From: Oscillospiraceae bacterium
GTDB lineage: Bacteria > Bacillota > Clostridia > Oscillospirales > Acutalibacteraceae
DNA length: 64,000 bases
Assembly (NCBI GenBank): GCA_015065425.1
Contig: SVQH01000003.1
Location: forward strand, 54,344-118,343
Direction: 5' to 3'
The notes below the pieces were generated by a model that saw only the letters and a program-made list of their open reading frames with translations, had not been told where the DNA came from and made no database searches. Made by a program: the position numbers and the translations under genes. The stretch's first letter is position 1; every line of letters starts with the position of its first letter. This document shows, in pieces, positions 24,988 through 33,416 of this stretch.

Positions 24988-25774
24988 AATAAGAGATGTT
25001 CATAAGACCTTTAACGCAGGTACGATAAATGAAAAAAAAGCATTATCAGGTGTTAACCTCACCCTCAATGACGGGGATTTTGTTACTGTCATCGGAGGTA
25101 ACGGTGCAGGTAAATCAACTCTTCTCAATATGATAACTGGTGTTTACCCTGTTGATAAAGGAAATATTATTCTTGACGGAAATGATATTACAAAGCTTCC
25201 TGAACATAAAAGAGCGAAATTCCTCGGTAGAGTTTTCCAGGACCCAATGACCGGAACTTCTGCAGGTATGCAGATAGATGAAAATCTTGCCATTGCTGCA
25301 AGAAGAGGAAAGTTCAGAAGCCTTCTTCCCGGTGTAACGAAAAAGGAAAGGGAAGAATTCAAGATGCTTCTTAAAAAGCTTGACCTCGGTCTTGAAGACA
25401 GACTGTCTTCAAAGGTAGGGCTTCTTTCCGGCGGTCAGCGTCAGGCTGTTACTCTTCTCATGGCATCCATGCAGAATCCGAGACTTCTCCTTCTTGATGA
25501 ACACACGGCTGCTCTTGACCCTCAGACTGCCGCAAAGGTTCTTGCTCTTACGGAAGAAATAGTCAGTGAGTCAAAAATAACCACACTTATGATAACTCAT
25601 AATATGAAGGATGCAATAAGACTCGGCAATCGTCTTATAATGATGAATAACGGTCAGATAATCTATGATATTTCAGGTGAAGAAAAGAAAAATCTCAAAG
25701 TATCCGACCTTATGGAGCTCTTCGCAAAAGCAAGCTCAGGCGAATTCGCCAATGACAGAATGCTTCTCAGTTAA
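24980..25774 (+). CDS. ABC transporter ATP-binding protein of the uptake system
   Basis: A 264-residue ATPase: Walker A GGNGAGKST, Q-loop VFQDP, signature LSGGQRQ, Walker B LLLLDEHTAALDP, switch His in MITHN. The ATG at 24980 follows AAAGGAGG inside the permease end; longer frames upstream would bury that site. Completes the three-gene uptake system. Confidence 0.93.
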   Translation: MLEIRDVHKTFNAGTINEKKALSGVNLTLNDGDFVTVIGGNGAGKSTLLNMITGVYPVDKGNIILDGNDITKLPEHKRAKFLGRVFQDPMTGTSAGMQIDENLAIAARRGKFRSLLPGVTKKEREEFKMLLKKLDLGLEDRLSSKVGLLSGGQRQAVTLLMASMQNPRLLLLDEHTAALDPQTAAKVLALTEEIVSESKITTLMITHNMKDAIRLGNRLIMMNNGQIIYDISGEEKKNLKVSDLMELFAKASSGEFANDRMLLS

Positions 25775-25792
25775 ATAAATATTTGTATATTA

Positions 25793-25823
25793 AAAATCGA
25801 CGGGGAATTCCTCGTCGATTTTT
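25793..25823 (+). terminator. Terminator of the ABC uptake operon
   Basis: Self-complementary stem around AATCGACGGGG / CCTCGTCGATT with an AATT loop and six T. Confidence 0.9.
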
Positions 25824-25851
25824 TGGTTAATATAAAGATATAAATGAATAA

Positions 25852-26325
25852 TTATATAAGTGTAATTTTCTTTATAACAACAGGTGTTACGGGTCTGTCG
25901 CCGAAGGTTGTTCGTGTACATGCAATTTCGTCAACAGCATCAATTCCGTTTACAACCTTTCCGAAAGCGGCATACTGTCCGTCAAGATGGGGAGCATCCT
26001 CATGCATGATAAAAAACTGAGAACTTGCTGAATTGGGAGACATTGAGCGAGCCATTGAAATGACACCCTTTGTGTGTTTTATGTCATTCTGAGCGAAGCC
26101 GTTGGAGGCAAATTCGCCGAAGATTTTTTCTTTTGAACCACCCATGCCTGTTCCTTCGGGGTCTCCGCCCTGAATCATAAAGCCTCTTATAATTCTGTGG
26201 AAAGTAAGACCGTCATAAAAACCTTCTTTGACTAATTTTTCAAAGTTTGCAACTGTTCCGGGGGCCTTATCGGGATAAAGTTCGATATCGATTATTGCAC
26301 CGTTGTCCATTTCTATTCTTACCAT
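25852..26325 (-). CDS. Cyclophilin-type peptidyl-prolyl cis-trans isomerase
   Basis: A 157-residue cyclophilin: FHRIIRGFMIQGGD carries the catalytic Arg and the Phe/Met/Gln of the proline pocket, then SMARS, SASSQFFIM and the DGQYAAFGKV segment (usual Trp replaced by Tyr or Phe, common in small bacterial members). No signal peptide, so cytosolic protein folding. CAAGGAGG lies before the ATG. Convergent with the ABC operon. Confidence 0.95.
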   Translation of the reverse strand: MVRIEMDNGAIIDIELYPDKAPGTVANFEKLVKEGFYDGLTFHRIIRGFMIQGGDPEGTGMGGSKEKIFGEFASNGFAQNDIKHTKGVISMARSMSPNSASSQFFIMHEDAPHLDGQYAAFGKVVNGIDAVDEIACTRTTFGDRPVTPVVIKKITLI

Positions 26326-26389
26326 AATATTTTCCTCCTTGTGTTTCCAAAATATTTTAGCATATCATAAATTATATTTCACTAAGCAA

Positions 26390-26422
26390 TTTTACTAAAA
26401 AGTAAAATCATTTTTAGTAAAA
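26390..26422. repeat. AT-rich inverted repeat before yabP
   Basis: TTTTACTAAAA (26390-26400) and TTTTAGTAAAA (26412-26422), eleven-bp arms with an eleven-base spacer that itself pairs with the left arm. It lies between the divergent cyclophilin and yabP genes and could be an operator; a CATATATT resembling a sigma-E -10 follows at 26446-26453, with no convincing -35. Confidence 0.45.
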
Positions 26423-26481
26423 AGATATATTTATATACCTTTATTCATATATTTTACTGAATACAGATAAGGAGACAGCTT

Positions 26482-26757
26482 ATGGACGAAATAAAGGTAA
26501 AAAAGCCCCATACCGTATATCTTGATAACAGGAAAAATATTGTTTTTACCGGTATTACGGATGTCGGTGCTTTTGATGAAGACAGCATTGTGCTTTACTG
26601 TGAATACGGTGAAATTATTATAAAAGGTGAAAAGCTTCAGGTCAATACCGTAAATACAGACATCGGAGAAGTAAAAGCAGAAGGAAAAGTAATTTCACTT
26701 ACATATACAGAAAGACCTGCAAAAAAACTGAGTTTTTTCGGCAAGGTGTTCAGATGA
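26482..26757 (+). CDS. yabP: Sporulation protein YabP
   Basis: A 91-residue YabP-family protein (HTVYLDNRKNIVFTGITDV, VLYCEYGEIIIKGEKLQV). In Bacillus subtilis yabP and yabQ are transcribed in the mother cell and needed for the spore cortex. Here the same gene order follows: yabQ overlapping by four bases, then divIC and an S1-domain gene. ATAAGGAG precedes the ATG. Confidence 0.93.
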   Translation: MDEIKVKKPHTVYLDNRKNIVFTGITDVGAFDEDSIVLYCEYGEIIIKGEKLQVNTVNTDIGEVKAEGKVISLTYTERPAKKLSFFGKVFR

Positions 26758-27266
26758 TAACAGGTTTTGAACACAGTGTTCAGTTTTCAGTATTCATAAA
26801 ATCTATAGGCACCGGTTTTTTTATAGGTATGCTGTTCCTTGCAGTGATGGTAATGAACAGATTTTTCGGTAAACATATTATATCAGTTTTTATCAGAGAT
26901 GTGTTTTTCTTTATTGTTGCCGCTTTTCTTACTTTTCTTTTTCTGCTGAAATATAATGCAGGCATGGTTCGTTTTTATCTTTTGGCAGGAGAGGGAATAG
27001 GTTTTATACTTTGCTATATGTTCTGCGGAAAAATTGTTACTGATATCTCGCTGAAGATATATGAAAAAATTGAAAAATGCTGTTTACAGATTTTAGCAAG
27101 GCTAAAAAAATCCACAGAGTATTTTTCTGAAAAGATAAAAAATATGATGAAAAAAATTAAAGGAAAAATGCATACTAATAACAGTCAGAAAATCAAATCA
27201 ATCCATAAAAATCTCTTTTTCCGTCATAAAAAAATAAAGCATATCAATAAGAAAAAAAATAAATAA
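26754..27266 (+). CDS. yabQ: YabQ-like spore cortex membrane protein
   Basis: A 170-residue protein with three or four membrane segments (about 10-115) and a very basic, Lys-rich tail. Position directly after yabP with an ATGA overlap, size and topology agree with YabQ, a membrane protein required for cortex formation. Sequence similarity in this family is low, so context carries the call. Confidence 0.82.
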   Translation: MITGFEHSVQFSVFIKSIGTGFFIGMLFLAVMVMNRFFGKHIISVFIRDVFFFIVAAFLTFLFLLKYNAGMVRFYLLAGEGIGFILCYMFCGKIVTDISLKIYEKIEKCCLQILARLKKSTEYFSEKIKNMMKKIKGKMHTNNSQKIKSIHKNLFFRHKKIKHINKKKNK

Positions 27267-27362
27267 AAAATCAGGCATTTTTTTGAAAAAACACTTGATA
27301 TCAATTTATCTCTGGTATATAATTACTGTAAGAAATTATTTATTACAGAGAAAGTCGGTGTA

Positions 27363-27653
27363 GTGGTGACAAAGTCTACAGGTCGTCGCAGTATAATTCT
27401 TGCCTTTTTCGTTATAACCATACTTTGCTTTTCAATAGGTCTTTTTGCCTGGTTAAATATAGATTCAAATGAAAAACAGATCAAGCTCGATTTTCTTAAT
27501 GCTCAGTATCAGCAGCTTCAGCAGGAAAATGATGAAAAAGAGTATCTTCTTGAGAATGCCGATGAGGCAGAGCTTTATGAGCATCTTGCCCGTGAACGCG
27601 GATATGTATATCCCGATGAAAAAGTTTTTTATGATGTAACTCCGGGTAACTGA
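27363..27653 (+). CDS. divIC: Septum formation initiator DivIC/FtsB-like
   Basis: A 96-residue single-pass protein: short basic start, one membrane helix (about 12-30), coiled coil (38-62) and the family ending LARERGYVYPDEKVF. Works with FtsL/DivIB at the septum outside the membrane. Starts at one of two consecutive GTG codons. Its place between yabQ and the S1-domain gene matches the conserved Firmicute order. Confidence 0.9.
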   Translation: MVTKSTGRRSIILAFFVITILCFSIGLFAWLNIDSNEKQIKLDFLNAQYQQLQQENDEKEYLLENADEAELYEHLARERGYVYPDEKVFYDVTPGN

Positions 27654-27717
27654 TTTGTTTAATGCCGATTTTTCGGTTTAATATTACTCTATTTTTTTCA
27701 GGAGGACCCTTTTATTT

Positions 27718-28188
27718 ATGCAGTCACTGGTTGGCGAAATTTATGAAGGTAAGGTAACGGGCCTTACCACATTCGGGGCATTTGTTAAAATGTCCAACGG
27801 CGAAACAGGTATGGTGCACATATCTGAAGTTGCATCTCAGTATGTCAAGGACATAAATGAGCATCTTGCAGAAGGTCAGGATGTCAAGGTTAAGGTTCTT
27901 GCAATAAATGAAAACAACAAAATCAGCTTGTCAATCAAACAAGCAGCACCGTCTGCACCGAAGACAAATGAACAGAATGGCAGAAGACCTCAGCAGAGCT
28001 TCCGTTCACAGAGAAATTCCGACAGAGCACCTTCTCCGAATGTACAGAAGACTTCACCTGCGGCACCTGCATCCATGTCATTTGAAGACATGATGGCAAA
28101 GTTTAAACAGGAAAGTGACGAAAAAATATCCGTCCTCAAAAAAAGCGGAGATTTTAAGACCGGTTCCCGTCGTGGTTATAACAAATAA
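27718..28188 (+). CDS. S1 RNA-binding domain protein (YabR-like)
   Basis: A 156-residue protein: a complete S1 domain in residues 1-75 (GEIYEGKVTGLTTFGAFVKM, GMVHISEVA, DVKVKVLAI), then a flexible Ala/Pro/Gln/Ser-rich region and a basic tail. YabR-type proteins bind RNA or ribosomes; the exact role is not settled. AGGAGG lies well before the ATG. Last gene of the yabP cluster. Confidence 0.9.
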   Translation: MQSLVGEIYEGKVTGLTTFGAFVKMSNGETGMVHISEVASQYVKDINEHLAEGQDVKVKVLAINENNKISLSIKQAAPSAPKTNEQNGRRPQQSFRSQRNSDRAPSPNVQKTSPAAPASMSFEDMMAKFKQESDEKISVLKKSGDFKTGSRRGYNK

Positions 28189-28204
28189 TTTTTTACATAA
28201 TAAT

Positions 28205-28259
28205 CCGCTGATATGCTTTTGTATGTCCGAAGCATGCGGCGGCTTGTTTTTTTGTTTTT
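28205..28259 (+). terminator. Terminator-like hairpin after the S1-domain gene
   Basis: Imperfect stem CCGCTGATATGCTT / AAGCATGCGGCGG with bulges, followed by two T runs. It lies just ahead of the fumarase alpha gene. Confidence 0.5.
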
Positions 28260-28270
28260 GAGGGAAAATT

Positions 28271-29113
28271 ATGAGAGAAATATCAGCTTTGCTTATCACA
28301 GAAAAAATTAAAGATGCCGTAGTTCAAGCTAACATTTGCTTACCTGAATCAATTAAGCATCTTATTGACATGTATTCAAAAAATGAATCTTCTTCCATAG
28401 CAAGAGAAATATTTTCTGACATGAAAGAAAATATAAGAATTGCTGAGGAAGAGCATATTCCCATTTGTCAGGACTGCGGAATGGCTGTAATATTTGCAGA
28501 AATCGGGCAGGAGGTTCATATTACTGACGGATATTTTGAAGATGCAGTAAATTCAGGTGTTGCAAAAGGTTATACGGAAGGTTTTCTGAGAAAATCAGTA
28601 GTTAAAGACCCTCTGTTCAGGGTAAACACTGAGGATAATACACCTGCAATAATTCATACAAGACTTGTTAAGGGAGATAAAATAAGATTTACTGTTGCAC
28701 CGAAGGGCTTTGGAAGCGAAAATATGAGCAGAATAAAAATGTTCAATCCCACTGCTGCAAAGGAAGATATTATTGATTTTGTAGTGACTGTTGTCAAAGA
28801 GGCAGATGCAAGGCCCTGTCCTCCAGTCGTGATTGGGGTTGGTATTGGCGGAGATTTTGAATATGCGGCATATCTTTCAAAAAAGGCGCTGACATCACCA
28901 TTTGATGTCTCTGATAAAAATGAATATTACAGTAAAATGGAACAGGAAATTGTTGATGCCGTAAATAAGACAGGGATCGGTCCTCAGGGTTTTTCGGGAG
29001 ATTGTACTGCACTTGCCTGCAAAATAGAAACTTATCCTACTCATATTGCAGGTCTTCCCGTTGCAGTAAACATCGGCTGTCATGTAACAAGGCATGTTGA
29101 GGTTGAAATATAA
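28271..29113 (+). CDS. Fumarate hydratase class I, alpha subunit (iron-sulfur type)
   Basis: A 280-residue alpha subunit of the two-subunit fumarase/L-tartrate dehydratase family. Candidate [4Fe-4S] cysteines are in CQDCG (about 66-69), GDCTALACK and NIGCH; GSENMS and GVGIGGDFEYAA are family hallmarks. The enzyme interconverts fumarate and malate. The beta subunit gene, normally adjacent, is absent: the next gene is HPF. The partner must be encoded elsewhere, or the gene is a relic; the frame itself is intact. Confidence 0.9.
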   Translation: MREISALLITEKIKDAVVQANICLPESIKHLIDMYSKNESSSIAREIFSDMKENIRIAEEEHIPICQDCGMAVIFAEIGQEVHITDGYFEDAVNSGVAKGYTEGFLRKSVVKDPLFRVNTEDNTPAIIHTRLVKGDKIRFTVAPKGFGSENMSRIKMFNPTAAKEDIIDFVVTVVKEADARPCPPVVIGVGIGGDFEYAAYLSKKALTSPFDVSDKNEYYSKMEQEIVDAVNKTGIGPQGFSGDCTALACKIETYPTHIAGLPVAVNIGCHVTRHVEVEI

Positions 29114-29194
29114 TTATTTTTTTGTTGATTCTTACAAAGCTTATAAAATAATTTCGTAAAAATGTAAAAAAATAGTAAAATTGTATAAAAAATC

Positions 29195-29223
29195 TTTACA
29201 AATCCTCTTATTGGTGGTATAAT
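29195..29223 (+). promoter_or_regulatory. Promoter of the hpf gene
   Basis: TTTACA (29195-29200), 17-base spacer, TATAAT (29218-29223). A leader of about 90 bases follows, without a recognisable riboswitch. Confidence 0.88.
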
Positions 29224-29321
29224 ACTATTGAAACAGAAAGAAGGGCGGTGTTAGAAGGAAAGAAATTTTCTTCGTCATCGTCCGGTTTTTTTGTTAATCT
29301 AATCCAAAAGGGGATGTAGTT

Positions 29322-29849
29322 ATGAAAATTACAGTTATAGGCAGAAAATGTACTCCGAGAGATTCTTTTAAGGAACATGCAGAGAAAAAACTCAGCAAAA
29401 TTGATAAATTCTTCGGGGATTCAGCCACCGCAAAAGTAACTGCAACCGTGGAGAAAAGCTCTCAGACAGTGGAAATTACAGTATTGAACGATGGGATGAT
29501 TTTCAGAGCCCAGGCTAAAGCGGATAATATGAATGAAGCACTTGACGATTGTGTTGACCTTCTTATCCGTCAGATTCGCAAAAACAAGACAAAGCTTGAA
29601 AAGAGACTCCGTACAGGTGCATTTGATGATTATGCAGGTATGGAAATTGAAGAAGAACCCGAATTTGAGCTTGTCAGAACAAAATCTATCCCAATCAAAC
29701 CGCAGTCCGTTGATGAGGCAATTCTTCAGATGAACTTGCTCGGACATCAGTTTTATATGTTCCGTAACTCAGCAAATGAATCCGTTGCAGTAGTATATCG
29801 CAGAGATGACGGAGGCTATGGTCTTATTGAACCTGAATCAGATGAATAA
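29322..29849 (+). CDS. hpf: Ribosome hibernation promoting factor, long form
   Basis: A 175-residue HPF: an N-terminal S30AE/YfiA domain (1-100; ITVIGRKCTPRDSFKEHAEKK, ending in a basic NKTKLEKRLR) and a C-terminal dimerisation domain (about 115-170; KSIPIKPQSVDEAILQMNL, YMFRN, VVYRR). The long form joins two 70S ribosomes into inactive 100S dimers in stationary phase. Own strong promoter. AAAAGGGGATG precedes the start. Confidence 0.96.
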   Translation: MKITVIGRKCTPRDSFKEHAEKKLSKIDKFFGDSATAKVTATVEKSSQTVEITVLNDGMIFRAQAKADNMNEALDDCVDLLIRQIRKNKTKLEKRLRTGAFDDYAGMEIEEEPEFELVRTKSIPIKPQSVDEAILQMNLLGHQFYMFRNSANESVAVVYRRDDGGYGLIEPESDE

Positions 29850-29887
29850 GTTTGCTTGACATGCCTCAAAGTTTTTTGTTAAAACAC

Positions 29888-29916
29888 TTGACAAATGTCA
29901 TGTATTAATATAAAAT
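29888..29916 (+). promoter_or_regulatory. Promoter of glutamine synthetase III
   Basis: TTGACA (29888-29893), 17-base spacer, TAAAAT (29911-29916). The spacer includes the palindrome TGACAAATGTCA, a possible operator. The predicted start point is near 29923, just before a terminator. Confidence 0.82.
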
Positions 29917-29924
29917 ACCCTTAA

Positions 29925-29965
29925 CAGCAATGGGGCTGCAGATAACTGCAGCTCCGATTTTTTTT
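29925..29965 (+). terminator. Leader terminator of glutamine synthetase III (attenuator candidate)
   Basis: Ten-bp stem GGGGCTGCAG / CTGCAGCTCC (29932-29941 with 29946-29955), loop ATAA, then eight T. It lies between the promoter and the ribosome binding site, so synthesis of the message needs read-through. An alternative small hairpin CAGC-AATGGG-GCTG (29925-29938) overlaps the 5' arm; its six-base loop has A at position 1 and G at position 4, as in ANTAR-protein target loops. The second ANTAR hairpin is not seen. Confidence 0.8.
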
Positions 29966-29981
29966 AGAGAGAGGTAATATT

Positions 29982-32075
29982 ATGGCAAAGGTCAGTGAAT
30001 ATTTCGGATCTTATGTTTTCAACGATACTGTAATGAAGGAAAAGCTTCCTCATGAAACATATAAGCTTCTTCAGCGAACCATAAAACTCGGAAAGCATCT
30101 CGAACTGGGACTTGCAAATGTCGTGGCAAATGCTATGAAAGACTGGGCAATAGAAAAGGGTGCAACTCACTATACTCATTGGTTCCAGCCCATGACAGGT
30201 ATAACTGCCGAAAAGCATGACAGCTTCATTTCACCTGTTGACGGTAATAAGGTTATTATGGAGTTTTCCGGAAAGGAGCTTATTCAGGGTGAACCCGATG
30301 CTTCCTCTTTTCCCTCAGGCGGACTTCGTGCAACCTTTGAAGCAAGAGGATATACTGCCTGGGATGCTACATCCTACGCTTTTATAAAAGACGGTGTTCT
30401 TTGCATTCCCACCGCTTTCTGCTCTTATGGCGGACACGCTCTTGATGCAAAAACTCCTCTTTTAAGATCAATGGAAGCCATAAACAGACAGGCAATGCGT
30501 GTCGTAAAGCTTTTCGGTCATGAAAGTGTTACAAGAGTTCTTACAACTGTCGGTGCCGAACAGGAATACTTCCTTGTGGATAAAGATGTTTTTGAAAAGC
30601 GTAAAGACCTGATTTATACGGGAAGAACTCTTTTCGGAGCAAAGCCTCCCAAAGGACAGGAACTTGATGACCATTATTTCGGAACTATTAAACCAAGAGT
30701 AAAGGCGTTCATGACTGAGCTTGATGAAGAGCTTTGGAAACTCGGTATTTTTGCAAAAACAGAACATAATGAGGCTGCTCCCGCTCAGCACGAACTCGCA
30801 CCCGTATTTACGACAACAAATATTGCAGCAGATCAGAATCAGCTTACCATGGAACTTATGCAGAAAATTGCAAGAAGACATAACATGGTTTGTCTTCTTC
30901 ATGAAAAACCCTTTGCAGGGGTAAACGGAAGCGGTAAACACAACAACTGGTCTATAACCACCGATACGGGAGTAAATCTTCTTAATCCCGGTGATACACC
31001 TGCTGAAAATGCACAGTTCCTTCTTTTCCTTTGTGCTGTTATAAAGGCAGTTGATGATTATCAGGATCTTTTAAGAGTATCTGTAGCGGCTGCCGGAAAT
31101 GACCACAGATTAGGTGCACTTGAAGCACCTCCCGCTGTTGTTTCAATGTTTCTTGGTGACGAGCTTACGGAAATTCTTGAAGCTATTGAAGCAGAAGAGT
31201 CTTACGGTTCAAAAGAAAAAGAGCTTCTCAGAATCGGTGTTCATACTCTTCCGAAATTTCCTAAGGATACAACAGACAGAAACAGAACTTCTCCCTTTGC
31301 TTTTACGGGTAATAAGTTTGAATTCAGAATGCTCGGTTCTTCAAATACCATATCAAATGCAAATGTTGTTCTTAACACTGCAGTGGCAGAAGTTCTCAGA
31401 CAGTTTGCTGATGTTCTTGAAGGAGCTACCGATTTTGAAACAGCACTTCATGAACTTATAAAAAATACAATTTCTTCGCATAAGAGAATAATTTTCAACG
31501 GCAACGGCTATGATGATGCTTGGATATTTGAAGCTGAAAAGAGAGGACTTCTCAACATGAAGTCAACTCCCGACGCACTTCCCAGTCTCATTGCTGAAAA
31601 GAATATCGCTCTATTTACATCTCATAAAGTTTATTCTGTCGAAGAGCTTAAAGCTCGATATGAAATAATGTCGGAAAACTATTGCAAGATAATTAACATA
31701 GAAGCACTTACAATGCTTGATATGGTCAATAAGGATATCCTTCCCGCAGTTTCAGGATATACCCATGTTCTTGCTGATACTGCACTTTCCAAAAAGAGTC
31801 TTTGTGCTGACATTCCCTGTGATTATGAAACAGAGATAGTAAAGGAACTTTCTTCTCTTAACAGTGCTGTTTTCGCAAAGAAAAAAGAACTTGAAGGATA
31901 TATGATTGAAGCACTCGATTGCAGTGATAATACCGAACTTGCTCTTTTCAGTAAGGATAAAATTCTTTCATGTATGACAGAGCTTCGTATACTTGTCGAT
32001 GAACTTGAAACAAAAACAGATTCTCAGTTCTGGCCTTATCCTTCTTACGGGGATATTCTTTTCAGCGTAAAGTAA
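29982..32075 (+). CDS. glnN: Glutamine synthetase type III
   Basis: A 697-residue GSIII, the long dodecameric class found in Clostridia, Bacteroides and cyanobacteria. Visible are [19 protein letters not shown], the glutamate-binding [21 protein letters not shown] and the [13 protein letters not shown]-like segment ([13 protein letters not shown]). It joins ammonia to glutamate using ATP in the cytosol. GAGAGAGG precedes the ATG. Likely nitrogen control through read-through of the leader terminator. Single gene. Confidence 0.97.
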   Translation: MAKVSEYFGSYVFNDTVMKEKLPHETYKLLQRTIKLGKHLELGLANVVANAMKDWAIEKGATHYTHWFQPMTGITAEKHDSFISPVDGNKVIMEFSGKELIQGEPDASSFPSGGLRATFEARGYTAWDATSYAFIKDGVLCIPTAFCSYGGHALDAKTPLLRSMEAINRQAMRVVKLFGHESVTRVLTTVGAEQEYFLVDKDVFEKRKDLIYTGRTLFGAKPPKGQELDDHYFGTIKPRVKAFMTELDEELWKLGIFAKTEHNEAAPAQHELAPVFTTTNIAADQNQLTMELMQKIARRHNMVCLLHEKPFAGVNGSGKHNNWSITTDTGVNLLNPGDTPAENAQFLLFLCAVIKAVDDYQDLLRVSVAAAGNDHRLGALEAPPAVVSMFLGDELTEILEAIEAEESYGSKEKELLRIGVHTLPKFPKDTTDRNRTSPFAFTGNKFEFRMLGSSNTISNANVVLNTAVAEVLRQFADVLEGATDFETALHELIKNTISSHKRIIFNGNGYDDAWIFEAEKRGLLNMKSTPDALPSLIAEKNIALFTSHKVYSVEELKARYEIMSENYCKIINIEALTMLDMVNKDILPAVSGYTHVLADTALSKKSLCADIPCDYETEIVKELSSLNSAVFAKKKELEGYMIEALDCSDNTELALFSKDKILSCMTELRILVDELETKTDSQFWPYPSYGDILFSVK

Positions 32076-32117
32076 GCTGAACTTCGTTTATAAAATCATA
32101 TAAGCAGACTTACTTCA

Positions 32118-32575
32118 AGGCACACTCCGTATGAAAGTGTGCCTCAGTTATATTCACCTGACGGCGAGTGATATTGCTTTAATGCTACGCATTGTGATAT
32201 TATCCTTCGGACAGTTTTAAGGGCGATATTTTTCCGCAAGATGCATCTTGCTACGAAGAATGACAGTGCTATGCACCTTATTGAATATCACCGAAAACGC
32301 AAGGCTTCAATATCACTTTTGCCATTTTGCAAAAAGATTACTGCAAACTTTTAGTTTGCGATGTCACTTTACGTACCGAAAAAAGAAGCATTATTTTCGA
32401 CGGTATTACCTTTCTTAAAGTATTTAACTTCTATGACACTTTCACAACCGCTGTGCAAAGTGTCATTTACTTTGTTAAGATAAAAGCCGAGAGAGACAAC
32501 TTCTTTACGAAGTATCTTTCTCGCGAGGTCTGCATTTTTTGTTGCCAAGAGAAACCTTTTGTGTTAATATTATCA
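32118..32575 (+). repeat. Hairpin-rich non-coding region between glnN and PNP
   Basis: No convincing gene in this 515-base gap. It holds a row of short palindromes: AGGCACACT/AGTGTGCCT (32118-32144, possibly the glnN terminator though without a T run), GCAAGATGCATCTTGC (near 32238), GCAAAC/GTTTGC, GACACTTT/AAAGTGTC with an inner CACA/TGTG, and GAGAGAGACAACTTC/GAAGTATCTTTCTC near 32490-32525. Fragments of the type GTGATAT/ATATCAC recur in both orientations. This resembles a decayed array of small interspersed repeats. Confidence 0.5.
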
Positions 32576-32590
32576 TGAGGTGTTTTATGT

Positions 32591-33415
32591 ATGCAAAAAT
32601 TAGATTTTGAATTTTTCAGTGCTTGTGCTGAGTATGTTAAGAATATTATAAATGATGAGCCTGAAGTGGGAATTATTCTCGGTTCGGGTCTTAAAGATTT
32701 TTCAAAAAGAATAATTGACCCCGTTGTTATACCTTATGAAAAAATTCCCAATTTTCTTGTGTCTACTGTGGAATCGCATGAAGGAAAACTTATTTTCGGT
32801 TCTCTTCAGGGCAAAAAGATAATATGTATGTCCGGAAGATTTCATCACTATGAAGGATATCCCTTTGAAATGCTCACATTGCCCGTAAGGCTTTTTAAGC
32901 TTCTCGGAGTGAAAAAGACAATAATTACCAATGCGGCAGGTGCCGTAAATGAGTCATACCGTCCCGGTGATATTATGATAATAAAAGATCATCTGAAACT
33001 TACGGGAGCAAGTCCTCTTCAGGGGGACAACATACCCGAATTCGGACCGCGATTTTTTGATACCACCGATATGTATACCAAAGAACTCAGAGAAAAAGCC
33101 CTTTTATGTGCAAAGGGAAGCACTCTCAATATACATGAAGGTGTTTATATGTATTTTACGGGACCTCAGTTTGAAACTCCTGCTGAGATTCGTGCCGCAA
33201 GAATTCTCGGTGCGGATGCCGTTGGTATGTCAACTGTAACGGAAGCACTGACGGCAGCACATTGTTCAATGCCTCTTTTGGGATTGTCCGTTATGACAAA
33301 TATGGCTGCGGGAATCCTTGATAAAAAACTTACCGATGAAGAGGTAGGAGAGACAGCTGCTATGATAAGCGGCCCATTCGGAGATTATGTAGAAAGGATA
33401 ATCGGTGAAATATAA
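32591..33415 (+). CDS. Purine nucleoside phosphorylase (trimeric type)
   Basis: A 274-residue PNP of the trimeric, 6-oxopurine type: IILGSGL phosphate loop, SGRFHHYEGYP, TNAAGAVN, GPQFETPAEIRAAR and GADAVGMSTVTEA. It splits inosine-type nucleosides with phosphate. In context (next genes an MTA/SAH deaminase and an MtnA-like isomerase, nearly touching) methylthioinosine is a likely substrate. Followed after one base by the deaminase start. Confidence 0.93.
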   Translation: MQKLDFEFFSACAEYVKNIINDEPEVGIILGSGLKDFSKRIIDPVVIPYEKIPNFLVSTVESHEGKLIFGSLQGKKIICMSGRFHHYEGYPFEMLTLPVRLFKLLGVKKTIITNAAGAVNESYRPGDIMIIKDHLKLTGASPLQGDNIPEFGPRFFDTTDMYTKELREKALLCAKGSTLNIHEGVYMYFTGPQFETPAEIRAARILGADAVGMSTVTEALTAAHCSMPLLGLSVMTNMAAGILDKKLTDEEVGETAAMISGPFGDYVERIIGEI

Positions 33416-33416
33416 T

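Noticed and set aside
32327-32578. Open frame of 83 codons before the PNP gene
   Set aside because: It lies in the palindrome-rich gap, lacks a start signal and shows no protein-like pattern.
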